Below are positions 50,399 through 60,141 of a stretch of DNA of 64,000 nucleotides, one piece after another. Each line of letters begins with the position of its first letter. Positions within the stretch are counted from its first letter, which is position 1. The notes below the pieces were generated by a model. It was not told the origin of the DNA. It made no database searches and saw only the letters and a program-made list of their open reading frames with translations. The stretch comes from Paramecium pentaurelia (Eukaryota > Ciliophora > Oligohymenophorea > Peniculida > Parameciidae): NCBI GenBank assembly GCA_905183005.1, contig CAJJDO010000107.1:128598-192597 (forward strand), in the 5' to 3' direction. The translations under genes and the position numbers were made by a program.

Positions 50399-50515
50399 TA
50401 AATAATCAAACCCATATTTTAATAAAATACTATTATAGTAAATTATATAACATAAAATGACTTCCTCTTTATAATGAAGAATTTATCATAGTTAAATTAA
50501 TATAGGATTTAAATT

Positions 50516-50615
50516 ATATATAATGATGAAACGATGACGAGTATGAAGGAATCGATAGACATCCATCTATTATTCCTGCATCAATGATTATTTGAGGCAT
50601 TTGTCTGAAAAATAT
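50516..50615 (+). ncRNA. C/D-box snoRNA candidate 3 (two 25S guides)
   Basis: C box atgatga at 50523-50529, D box ctga at 50605-50608. The guide gaggcatttg before D pairs with CAAAUGCCUC of 25S rRNA. A second element gatgacgag near 50533-50541 pairs with the directly following 25S bases CUCGUCAUC. The region is recalled as the target of yeast snR13/snR75; treat orthology as inference. Confidence 0.75.
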
Positions 50616-50621
50616 AGAATT

Positions 50622-50692
50622 ATGAATTAATGAAGATATATATGCCGCCCCAGTCTTAACGACTCTGATGATACGGCTCATAACAGATTTAT
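50622..50692 (+). ncRNA. C/D-box-like snoRNA candidate 4 (25S guide)
   Basis: C-like box atgaaga at 50630-50636. The element gccgccccagt (50644-50654) is complementary to ACUGGGGCGG, a conserved 25S segment, and is followed by ctta, a possible degenerate D' box. The next ctgatgata (50665-50673) can serve as C'. The terminal D box is weak (caga near 50684). Boundaries uncertain. Confidence 0.5.
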
Positions 50693-50702
50693 TATTATAA
50701 TT

Positions 50703-50783
50703 ATATTAAAGTGATGTAGAAATATTTGCTACTCTTGAGATAGCATGATGATACAACCACCAAGATCTCTGATTCAGAATAAT
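50703..50783 (+). ncRNA. C/D-box snoRNA candidate 5 (two 25S guides)
   Basis: C box gtgatgt at 50711-50717, D box ctga at 50769-50772. The guide accaccaagatct before D pairs over 13 bases with AGAUCUUGGUGGU of 25S rRNA. Upstream, aatatttgctact (50721-50733) pairs with AGUAGCAAAUAUU, the bases that follow immediately in 25S. The D' box would be cttga and C' is atgatga. Confidence 0.8.
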
Positions 50784-50802
50784 ATTAAATATATTTATAT
50801 AT

Positions 50803-50872
50803 AGATATGTGATGATTTTGTAGTCCATGATTTAATCATGATTTCAATCTTTCGCTCCTATCTGATATACAT
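50803..50872 (+). ncRNA. C/D-box snoRNA candidate 6 (25S guide)
   Basis: C box gtgatga at 50809-50815, D box ctga at 50862-50865. The guide tctttcgctccta before D is complementary to UAGG(G/A)GCGAAAGA of 25S rRNA, with at most one G-U pair depending on the species. An internal catga/catgatt pair may be D'/C'. Confidence 0.7.
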
Positions 50873-50891
50873 AAATTACAATTATATATAT

Positions 50892-50966
50892 ATATAATGA
50901 TGACAATTAAGTACTAGAGTCTATGACTTCAATATGAACTACAACCCTTGGCTGTCTGATATTAAA
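50892..50966 (+). ncRNA. C/D-box snoRNA candidate 7 (25S guide)
   Basis: C box atgatga at 50897-50903, D box ctga at 50956-50959. The guide cccttggctgt directly before D pairs with ACAGCCAAGGG, a conserved 25S segment (CCACAGCCAAGGGAACGGG). Flanking tatata tracts can form the terminal stem. Confidence 0.75.
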
Positions 50967-50990
50967 TAGCCTTATTTATATATATATATA

Positions 50991-51062
50991 TTTATATGAT
51001 GATAACTGACACCTCTTGATTGAGCCAATTGGCATTGATCGGAATTCAGTATCTGAACTCTT
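50991..51062 (+). ncRNA. C/D-box snoRNA candidate 8 (target unknown)
   Basis: C box atgatga at 50996-51002, D box ctga at 51053-51056, spacing like its neighbours. The guide before D is ggaattcagtat, for which I recall no matching rRNA segment. It could guide snRNA or a lineage-specific rRNA site, or be an orphan. Confidence 0.55.
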
Positions 51063-51228
51063 TTTGTAATAGTTTTTATTTTTTAAATTGGCAGACATCT
51101 TTGAGATCAAATGATGGAGATACTTATATTAATGTTAATTGATTCAAAAAAATAGATAAATAAGATAGTTGCTATATTATATGTTTGAATGATTTGATAT
51201 TTATTATTAATTTTTACAAATCTTTTGT

Positions 51229-51430
51229 TTAGGAATAAGGTGGAATTTAGAAGGCAAGTATAAAAGGATAATTTAGATTTCCGTTAATATAAAAAGCAAG
51301 CTGAAACAAAAACGATATAGATGAATTAAAATAATTTGATTAAAGTATTGAATCAAAATATAGACATTTGATCAGACAATTAAGAGTAATGATGTTCAGA
51401 ATGTGGAACAGCAGGTTTTTGCTGATTCCT
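51229..51430 (+). pseudogene. Importin-alpha N-terminal relic
   Basis: Reading KVEFRRQVQKDNLDFRQYKK then QAETKTIQMNQNN, the first 45 codons resemble the basic importin-beta-binding domain of importin-alpha. After a TGA (51370s) the frame resumes as IKSNDVQNVEQQVFADSS, which looks like the first armadillo helix, then degrades. No start or later armadillo repeats exist. The relic overlaps the 3' end of the minus-strand gene at 51396-51641. Based on remembered family pattern only. Confidence 0.35.
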
Positions 51431-51641
51431 CTGTTAACTAATTATATCTTTTCCAATTTTCAACAATATGTATATCTGCAATTGACTTTCCTTTTTGACA
51501 TTCATCTCTAAAAACTACTCTATGTACTTTCCTTTTCTTCAATATTGGAATATAAAATTTGTCTAATCTAATTTATACTTTATTTGCTGCAGTTGGTTCT
51601 GTATTGTAAGTATCATCTGGATTATTTAGTTTAGATTACAT
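51396..51641 (-). CDS. Cysteine-tailed small protein, family member 3 (81 aa)
   Basis: An intronless frame from MQSKLNNPDDTYNTEPT to TCCSTF. It contains RLDKFYIPILKKRK, the exact RVxF-type segment VHRVVFRDE, then IVENWKRYN and a Cys-Cys tail, aligning block for block with 29681-30022 and 31086-31390. The start codon lies 18 bp from the start of the divergent RNF170-like gene, so their promoters must overlap. Confidence 0.82.
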
Positions 51642-51659
51642 TAAAAAATAAAATAAAAT

Positions 51660-52377
51660 ATGTATATTATAAACAATGTTCAAGAATAAATAATCAATTA
51701 TTATAAGAAGTGGCAGAACATAGTTACATAGAAACACTCTTTGAAAAAGCTATGTATAAAGGCTAAAGAGGAAATCACTTAAATTGCAAAACAAATAATA
51801 TTAACAATGTTAATAGCATAAATTTAAATAGAAACAAATCAAAGTTGTCCAATTTGTTTAAATGAAGACCTTATTTTTAAAGGAGTTTAATCAGAATAAT
51901 GTAAACATTCATTTTGTATTGCTTGTATAAATGGCTATTGGAAACATAATTAAAAGAAATAGTTAAAATGTCCATGTTGCAGAGCCAAAATTAGTACTTT
52001 CGCTAAATCTAAAAAATTATAAGATGAATTTTAGTAAGAATGTAATTAATTTATATTGGAATACAGAGTTCGTTGCACAGTCTTAAAATATAATATTATT
52101 TATGTAAACTTTATTAAAAATATTTTAGCCATTTTAGATAATAGCAAACATTTACAAGCATTTAGGTTAACTTTTTAATCTATGTAAAATTTTACTAAAA
52201 TTGTCTATCTAATTGTAACTTGTTTTATGTTTTATATTGTGTATTTATGTGTTATCACCAATTGATTTATTTCCAGAAGCCATATTTGGAGTTTTAGGAT
52301 TGGTAGATGATCTTTTGTGCATAATATTTATAGTTTGGATACTAATTACTCAAATTATGATTAGAATCTTTTTTTGA
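51660..52377 (+). CDS. RNF170-like membrane RING E3 ligase
   Basis: Starts MYIINNVQEQIINYYKKW. A RING finger (SCPICLNEDLIFKG, QCKHSFCIACINGYW, LKCPCCRAKI) is followed by a 25-nt intron (GTAAACTTTATT...TTTAG) that joins KYNIIY to PFQIIANIYKH. The C-terminal part matches the DUF1232 segment of RNF170: YVLSPIDLFPEAIFGVLGLV followed by DDLLCIIFIVWIL, giving two membrane spans. It ends MIRIFF. RNF170 is an ER E3 that ubiquitinates activated IP3 receptors in animals; the substrate here is unknown. About 230 aa, close to the family's length. Confidence 0.88.
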
Positions 52378-52937
52378 TTCCAATAAATATTATATGAAAT
52401 TTAGTGCTTTCAAATATTTAAATCATTATATAAATATTATATACATTCAAATTGGATATTATTAATTATATTTTACATTTTTTTTACAATTATTTCTTAA
52501 TTTAAAATTTATAATCTTAGTTAAAGAAGATCCTATATATTTATATTTGTTAATTTAATAATGTTTTTGGTTTATTAAATAATGAGAGACAATTAATAAC
52601 AATTTGATTATTAAGACAATATTAATTATTTAGTGAATAAAAATAATTTGTAAACTTTTTATAAAATATTTTATATATATTTAAGATTTATAAATTATTA
52701 TATTATATATTAAAATTGAATTAGATTGTGTTTTAATGATTAAATGAAGTAATATATATTTAATTAAATACTATTTTTAATTATTGTTTAAATAGAAGGT
52801 AATAAAATTTGAAAATATAATTGTTAAATTGTGTATTTAATTATATATATTATATATTTTTAGTGTCTTAAAATGAATTCGATTTATAAATAAATGAATT
52901 TTTAATATTTATAGTTAATTTTTACTGTTAATTAATT
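52378..52937. other. Intergenic region, no gene supported
   Basis: About 560 bp, extremely AT-rich with runs such as taattatatatattatatat; no frame or RNA signature. Confidence 0.5.
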
Positions 52938-54618
52938 ATGAATTACCTTAACATTATTGAGTAATCACAAATAGACAAATTGAAAGCTTAACTTGAGAAA
53001 AAAGAATGTAATTTATATATATTTATAAATAGAAACAATATCGACTTTATAAACTATTATTGAATCTCAAAAAGAATAAATTAATTAGTATTAACATGAA
53101 AAATAAAAATTAGTTAAAAATATACAATAACAAGTACAATAAAAGTTTTAGGATGATTTAAATTTTGAGAATATTATAAGAAAACTTAAATAGGATTTAG
53201 AATAGAAATCTATTTAATTCGAATAAATGACTATGAGATTAAATTAAAATGATCCTGGTTTTTTATTAATGAAATTGAAAAATGAAGCTGAAGAACCTCA
53301 TAGAATTGAAATTCTATAAAAAGAGCAAATAATTGATGAATTAAAACGACATATTTTATAATTGAAAAATTAATTGTAATTACAAGTAGAAAGAAATAAT
53401 GCAATTTAAATTGCAAATTAAAATGAATTAGCATAATTAAAAGAGAAATATGAATCTAATTTAGGAGTTGATAAATTATCATTAAGATAAGTAAAAGAAC
53501 TTAATTAATTAAATGAAAGAGATTAATAATAAATTTAAGAATTATTGAAAGATAAAGAATAATAATAAAATCAAATAACATAAAAAGACAATATTATAAA
53601 AGAATTAAGATTTTAGAATGAATAATTACATAAAAGTAAATAATAAATTATTGAAACTTTAACTCAAGAATTAGAAATAGAGAGAATAAACAGAAGAAAA
53701 TTATAATAAGAGAATGATGATTTAGAATCAGCTTTGAGTAATATAAGATTAACAATGAAAGTAAATTACTCAACAAATGTTAAAATAGATGGTACAACTA
53801 TAAAAGATTAAGAATTTATTGATCTTTAAAATAGATTAAATGAATATATTAGATTATTTGAAGATGAAAAGGATTAAAAAAAGAAATTATCTTAAAAATT
53901 AAATGATATAATAATTTAAACAAAATAAGAAAAGTAGGATAGTGATAAAATATATGAAAATAGAATTAAAGATCTATAAGAGTAGATTAAAGAAGAAAAA
54001 GGAATGAAATCAAAGTAATCAATGAAAATTAAAGATTTATATGCTGATATTGAAGAAATGAAACATGAACTAAATATTTTGAGAGACAATTAGGCAAGGA
54101 TTGAAGAAAGAGCTAAAGAAGTTGAAGTAAGAGAAAGAAAGGTAATTGAAAGAGACATGAAATTAAATGAATTATAAAAAGAATTTGATCTTAAAAAACC
54201 ACCTGAAGAATTAATGTATGATAATAAGAAAGTTAAAACAAAATACAAGTAAGCAAAGAAAAAATTAATTGAAGCAAATTAAAAAATTGTAGTCTTATTA
54301 ACAAAGCTTAAAGATTATGAATAAAATAATGAAAATCATACTACAAATAATAATAAGAATGTAATTGAAGGAAAGAGTACTTATAATAAATAAGGTTATA
54401 CAAATACTGACTAATAAAGAAAATAGATGGAAAGATAAATTTTTAAAGATTAATAATATGAGGGATATTATGATTTACCTTAAGATGCTGATTATTTAGG
54501 TAATCCTTATCAAACTGAATTTTAAATGGATAGAATCTCTTAAAGATTAAGAGAAGATATTATTAAGTAAAAGAATAGTTTAGAAACTCTTGAACATAAA
54601 TATAATATATTAAAATGA
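52938..54618 (+). CDS. Coiled-coil protein, about 550 aa
   Basis: One 25-nt intron at 53008-53032 gives a single frame from MNYLNIIEQSQIDKLKAQLE to LEHKYNILK. Nearly all of it is coiled coil (LKNEAEEPHRIEILQKEQ, LYADIEEMKHELNIL, RAKEVEVRERKVIERDM); near the C-terminus an Asn/Gln-rich stretch precedes YYDLPQDADYLGNPYQTEF. No head or motor domain. It resembles ciliary or basal-body linker proteins in general character only. Confidence 0.8.
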
Positions 54619-54722
54619 CTTATTTATTTTTCTATTATTTATTTATATTCTATATCAGTAATTTTCAGAATATTAATCAATATTAATTAAATATATGTTA
54701 TATAAAATTAATATTAATATTA

Positions 54723-55517
54723 ATGGATTCTAGATAATCAAAAGTAATAGAGAAGATTGAAAAAGCTGGCTTACTCGAGAAGCATAACCAGCTAATTACT
54801 TAAGGTTACACTAATCCTTGGTTTAATTTTAAACTTTTAAAAGAGTATAATGGAAATCTGGATTTAGTTATTGTTGCTTAAAATGAAAATAAAAAAAGAA
54901 AAGATAAACAAAATGCTAAAGCTCTAAAGATCTTGGAAACTATGGGTTGGTTAAATAAACATTAAGAACTTGTTGAAAAAGGATTTGTTTAACCTAAAAA
55001 AAATTTAAAAGCATTACTTGGAACTGAAGGAGATTTAACTAAAAGCATAGAATAATTAAGTAAAAAGAAACCCTTTTAGACTGATTAACCAATAGAATAA
55101 ATTATAGAGTAACATGGTTTCAAAGTTTAATATGATAAATTGAAAGAAATGGGATATGAAAATTAAAAGAGAATTGTTAGATTGTTATTTAAATTCAATG
55201 GAAATTTAGAATCTATAGTTGATAAGTTATTGAATGGTAAAATGGGCAAAAATAAGCATTGTAAGAAAATAGAAGGAAAATGTCAAAAAGACAAAACATC
55301 TTAAGAATTCTTGGAATTTAAATAGAAAAAGAAAGAATTCAAAAAGAAACTTGAATAATTAGAATAAAATGGAATTCATCGTCATAAAGCAGTGAAACTT
55401 TTAGCTATTTTGAATGGAGATACTGATGCTGTAATCAAATGGTTCAATTAAATTAAGCCATAAGCCAAAGCTGAAGAATAAACTTTGTAAGAAAAATAAA
55501 CTCTTGCATAAGAATGA
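54723..55517 (+). CDS. UBA-like repeat protein (264 aa)
   Basis: An intronless frame from MDSRQSKVIEKIEKAG to TLAQE. It contains repeated three-helix units with a small hydrophobic core: LITQGYTNPWFNFKLLKEYNG, LETMGWLNKHQELVEKG, KLKEMGYENQKRIVRLLFKF followed by NGNLESIVDKLL, and a final HRHKAVKLLAILNGDTDAV. The GY/MG and N-G-(D/N) positions fit UBA/UBA-like folds that bind ubiquitin. A highly basic linker (NKHCKKIEGKCQKDK) separates the last two. Possible ubiquitin receptor; unproven. Confidence 0.75.
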
Positions 55518-55644
55518 GTTTGAAAAAATTCATAAAGTTAGGGAGGGAGGGTTGGATATATATATATATATATATAAAAATATAAAGATAATAAATATAC
55601 AAATATTAATATTTCCAAAAGCATTAAATCTATATTAAATTATA
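55518..55644. other. Convergent spacer
   Basis: Contains a short (ta)n tract (55558-55576) and a purine-rich stretch agttagggagggagg. Nothing else seen. Confidence 0.4.
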
Positions 55645-57170
55645 TCAAATGAGATACTCCATTAAAACCTTATTTTGATCTACTAATTCACTTTTATCAA
55701 ATTTAATTTGAGTAGATGAATTAGAATGAGTTTCAATTTTTTGATATAATTAATTATCATCTTGTTCTTTTTGTTTATTTTAATTTAATTTCAATAGATC
55801 AGTTATAATTTATTATTATTTTTGATTTAATTAAGATATAAGTTATTTATGATGATTATTTAATGGTTATCTTTTTAATAAGCAATCATCTAATAAATAA
55901 AGAACTTGTTTTGTTTCATTTTAATGATCCATTCTTTATTGTAATTATAATAGAAATATGTCTTCACTTTTTGCATAAGTTTATCTCTTTTCATTTAATC
56001 TGATTCTATCCTCTTTACTTAAATACTCTTTTAAAATAGATGGTTTTGTATTCTTGATTATCTAATTAATAAAATATTCATCATCTAAACCTTTTTGTTT
56101 GAAATCATTTAAATATAATGATCCAATTAATGTAACAATTTTTTCTAATTCAAAATAATCTCTAAATTTTAAAACATGATCATAAATAAATATTAAACAT
56201 TAAATCTAATTCTAATAGAAATAATACATTAACAATATTAAAGAAAATATTTGATAACATCCTTTCCACATGTCTTTCTAAATATTTTCTAAAATAAAGT
56301 AAATCAGTTGGTTCTATTAAATAATTTTTTTTTGCAATTTCTAATAGAAAATCTATCTCATAATCTTTGACCTTATCGTTTTAATCTAAGAATCTACCTA
56401 ATGAAATTTCTTCTCTAAAACAATTTATAAAATGAAAAACAAGTGGTTAAGAATGAAAATACAATAGAAAATATGTCATCTAAACTAAATTCTAATAATG
56501 AAAACAATAATCTTACTTGATTTAATTGAATATTTGGATTTTTATAAATTAGACATTATAATATTGATTATATAAATATTGCTGACATATTATCCATTAA
56601 ATCTTTAGTTAAATAATAGTCGAATTCTTTCATAGAATAGTTATACTAATTTTTAATCTAAATTTAATCAATTCAAAGATTACTTAGTTTAAAATAATTG
56701 GGATAGATTTCAGTTCTTCAGTAGCTGAAGTTGATAAATTATTTTTACTTTAACCCAATATCATATAGTATTCATTAATGAGATCTTATTCTCGAGCACT
56801 AAATAAATTATAATTAATACTTATCAAGAGAGTATCTAAGCCATTGATTAGTTATAAGTGAATTTTTATTAAAAGATAACTATTCTTTAGCAATAATATC
56901 TTGAATATTGAGTTATTCATCTTTACAAATAATACAACATCTATGTTAAGTTTTGAGATCATAATCAACAACCTTAATTTTTATATGAATAATAATACAA
57001 TAACTTTAAACCTTCCACAATCACAGCAAACTGCTCTATTACATCTTTTACATTAATGTTATTTTAATAATCTTAATTAGTAGAAATGATGAATACAATG
57101 AGAAATTTCTTTAACAAATTTCACATCTTTGTTATTTTGGACGTGGTAAGGTTTTCTTGATTGTGGACAT
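55645..57170 (-). CDS. Zinc-finger (FYVE-like) protein with helical C-terminus
   Basis: Starts MSTIKKTLPRPKQQ. A 25-nt intron brings together RCEICQRNFSLL and LKQHQCKRCNRAVCCDCG; a second intron joins this to VVDYDLKTQHRCCIIC. The result is an ordered set C-x2-C ... H-x-C-x2-C ... C-x2-C-G ... C-C-x2-C, the pairwise zinc ligands of a FYVE-like finger. The canonical basic RR/KHHCR patch is only partly present (KQHQCKRC). The rest is helical and Gln-rich, ending VDQNKVLMEYLI. Several further introns are expected between 56150 and 56950 and are not individually resolved. FYVE domains bind PI3P on endosomes; binding here is unproven. Confidence 0.65.
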
Positions 57171-57242
57171 TTTACAAAGTTAATAAATTTATATGAATGT
57201 ATATAAATATATATATATATAAGAAACATAATTATAATGAAT

Positions 57243-58456
57243 TCAAAATTCATAAAATTAAGGAATAGGATCATGATCATAAAAAGAATTCTTTCTACTT
57301 AAATTAGGTGATTCTGCTATAATATAATTATCATCTAATTTATGAAAAGAAAATGGATCATTATAAACAATTAATTGATTATCTTATTTTTTCTCTTCAT
57401 TTTCTGATTTTAAATCTAATTTTTTAGTTATTGGATATTCTTCTTCAAAACTAACATCATCTTCTTCATATTTAAAAATATTTTTTTTTTCTTATTTTTA
57501 ATTATTAGCAACTGCTTTCATCAAAATTTATATTATTTAAGTTTTTGATAATTATTCTATTTATTATTCAAAATTTTATTTTAATATTTACTATGGAAGT
57601 TAATCAAATGTTGATTTTTCATTATCAAATAATTTTTAATGTTAAATTTCATTTTAAACTTCATCATCATTTTCACTTGTTTATTTAATCATTAAAAGAT
57701 TATTATTTTAAATATTTTTATGTTTTCCATTTGATTTATTGCCTTATAATGATTATAAAACCCATTTCATTATTTATTCTTCAGAATTTTCATTCTTATG
57801 CCTCTTTATCATTTAATAAATACTTATTTTTCATTAGTTCTGTCCACAAATACTTATTTTCTTTTAAAATTTTCTCATTTTATTTTATTAGAATTTTCAT
57901 TAATTTTTCTAGCTCATTCTATTTGTTTTACAATTTTGACATTTGCATAGATATCTTTTTTATTAATATTATAATAATACTTCTGGAATTTCCTAATTCC
58001 CATTTCTTACTATATCAGTTTTTATAAGAGTCAAAGAATTTTATTCTTTTTAATCATTTGTCTTTCTTTTAATTTAACTTAATAAATGTCTACATATATT
58101 TAAAATTTTTACTTTTTTCCTCTTTAAAATGATTTATGTTTAAATTCATTTTCATTATTATCATGTCTGGTTTTGTGAAAGTCATACATATTTAATTATC
58201 GAACAAATGATGCAAAGTTGCTATGCTTGAATGACTTTGGTAGAATAACATCTGAAAATTCATTAACTTTTTTAACTATAAATGCATTTCCTTCTTCATT
58301 CCAACTAATGACATCTTAATTATTAGGATTCTAAGAATTGCTTATTATTTATACATCTATTATCTCATAAGTTTTTAATAAAAATGCAGGTATAGAATCT
58401 CCATTGGTTTTTTACGACCTTGACCTCTTTTTCTTAACTATTTATTATTACTCCAT
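57243..58456 (-). CDS. Heat-shock transcription factor (HSF)
   Basis: Starts MEQQQIVKKKRSRSQKTNG. The HSF DNA-binding domain: IPAFLLKTYEIID, VISWNEEGNAFIVKKVNEFS, LPKSFKHSNFASFVRQLNMY followed by DFHKTRHDN. These are the winged-helix signatures, including recognition helix SNFASFVRQLN. A 23-nt intron after FQRGKK leads to HLLSQIKRKT. After a 26-nt intron comes a leucine-rich coiled coil (MSKLQNKQNELEKLMKIL, KENKYLWTELM), the trimerisation region. The C-terminal half is acidic/Gln-rich (activation domain) and ends DHDPIPQFYEF. Nuclear regulator of heat-shock genes. About 370 aa, short for HSF but complete. Confidence 0.92.
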
Positions 58457-58719
58457 TAAATCAATTTACATAAACTTAATAATATAAATACTATTTTTAA
58501 ATAATTCTTAATATATGAAATTCTATAACACTTAAATACCTAACTATCATACAATATTTAATCATAAACTCATATTTAATAAATGATTCTATTTATAATC
58601 ATTCTATTTAAATATTAGAATTATTTATTTAAATAAAATACTCTTAAAATAAATTTACATCATAAGTAACAAATTAACCTTATTTAATTGATTTATAATC
58701 TCTACTAGATTATTTAATA
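58457..58719. other. Divergent promoter region
   Basis: 263 bp between the HSF start and the next plus-strand gene. I looked for inverted nGAAn/nTTCn arrays (heat-shock elements) and found only isolated GAATTC/TTCT words. Confidence 0.4.
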
Positions 58720-59380
58720 ATGAATTCTTCATTGGTTTTTTTATCTAATGAAAGTTTACATTTATACTCTTAATTTAAGGTAAATAAGTATTTAATATTT
58801 AATTATGATAAAGCAAACGAAAGATGGTGAACCAATTTTTATTCCTCCTGCTAAAATCTTACAAGAATTAAAATATTTGCACAAAGAATTACCAGCATTT
58901 TGTTATTCTTGGGCTTGGGAGGCTAGATGTGTATGTGCTTTTGAAAAAGCAGAATTCATTGAAGCCATAAAAGAATTAAAAGTAGCTTTTCTAATATAAT
59001 AAAAAGTAAATTGGTTGCTAAAAAAGATGTGAAGTATATGCAAAAAAACCTTTTCTTATTGGGAAAAGACTTTTTAATGTAAGATTAATTTCTTATGGGG
59101 CATCATCTCCAAAAAAAATGTTTTTTGGACCAAATCATTTAGCTCATGCATTTGATAAATTGATGTTTGATTATGTTTACATATTTTTGGAAACACCTTA
59201 AAAAACAGCAAAAAAATTGTAATTACTAATATAAAAAGCAGAAAGCACAAATAATAATAGGTATTTTATATTATAATTTGAAGATAAATTGCTAGTTTTA
59301 AGGAAAGTTACAAAATACTACTTGGAAAGGAATATGAAGAATAAAATATAGAAGGAGAATAGAATGAAGAGCAAGATTGA
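58720..59380 (+). CDS. Protein of unknown function, about 185 aa
   Basis: Two starts are possible: MNSSLVFLSNESLHLYSQFK with a 34-nt intron before QTKDGEP, or a downstream MIKQTKDGEP at 58805. The next intron (25 nt, GTAGCTTTTC...) is needed to pass from AIKELK to QIGCQKRCEVYAKKPFLIG. Recognisable words are GEPIFIPPAKILQEL, PAFCYSWAWEARCVCAF and FFGPNHLAHAFDKLMF. A third intron near 59261 leads to an acidic C-terminus (LLGKEYEEQNIEGE). Compact globular character, but no family recognised. Confidence 0.55.
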
Positions 59381-59528
59381 TTTATAAATCATAATAATAA
59401 ATAATTTTGATTTAAATAAAATATTAATAGAAAATAATATTAATGATGGTATATATTTATTACAATTTATGTATAAATCATAATGAATATGAAATAAAAT
59501 TTAGATTAATAAAAATATCTAACAAAAT

Positions 59529-60116
59529 ATGCCTATCAAATTAAGAGTACAAGGTCAATCAATTACTGTTGATGAAAGATTTGCTAATGTTAGCAACTTT
59601 TTGAAAGAAGCATGGGAGCCAGGTTCAGATGAAGTAGATTATTTTAAATATAAATTAGGAAGTGCCTTTGTTAGACAGTTAAGTAACATTGAAGGCATTT
59701 TAGACTTTGTAAAAATATTATGAATTCAACAATTTTGAGCCAGCAATCATAGATGCTATTTGTAAGATTATAATATTATTTTATATTAGCAAATGATCCC
59801 AACACATGCTTTTTAAATGAATTTAATAGATAATTGATTATGGAGTATAGTGTATTTGAAGGAAATGAGTTAAAAGAGTTATTATAAGCAGCCATTTATC
59901 TTTAAACTTTGGCATTCAAGAGTAAATAATTTGATATTATAATTAGAATTATGCTTGGCTAGAATTGCATTTGAATTCCATGTAGACAAATAGGAACCTA
60001 ATAAATCCTTTAATACATTGAAAGAGAAATTTAATATGACAAATTCTGCTCTCACATTAGGAGATGTTGAAAGATTTAAGTAAGAATATCCAACAATCGT
60101 GAATAAATATAATTGA
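59529..60116 (+). CDS. SKP1-like protein (SCF ubiquitin-ligase adaptor)
   Basis: Starts MPIKLRVQGQSITVDERFAN, a SKP1/POZ beta1 strand. Later RQLSNIEGILDFV, then (after introns) NDPNTCFLNEFN, ELKELLQAAIYLQTLAFKK, LCLARIAFEFHV and the C-terminal SKP1 helices FNTLKEKFNMTNSALTLGDV followed by ERFKQEYP. That is the BTB/POZ plus SKP1 dimerisation order. The join after GILDF is peculiar: the obvious continuation KYYEFNNFEPAIIDAI lies one base out of frame, but a 31-nt GT...AG intron would skip it. Other introns are about 28 and 25 nt. SKP1 links F-box proteins to cullin-1. Confidence 0.82.
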
Positions 60117-60141
60117 TTCATATAAAGGAACAATATATATA

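Noticed and set aside
51380..51450. Additional C/D snoRNA (taatgatgtt ... tgctgattcc)
   Set aside because: The boxes fall within the coding 3' end of the cysteine-tailed gene and the presumed guide has no rRNA complement that I recognise.
58457..58719. Heat-shock element array controlling the HSF gene
   Set aside because: Only scattered GAA/TTC triplets without the 5-bp periodic inverted arrangement.
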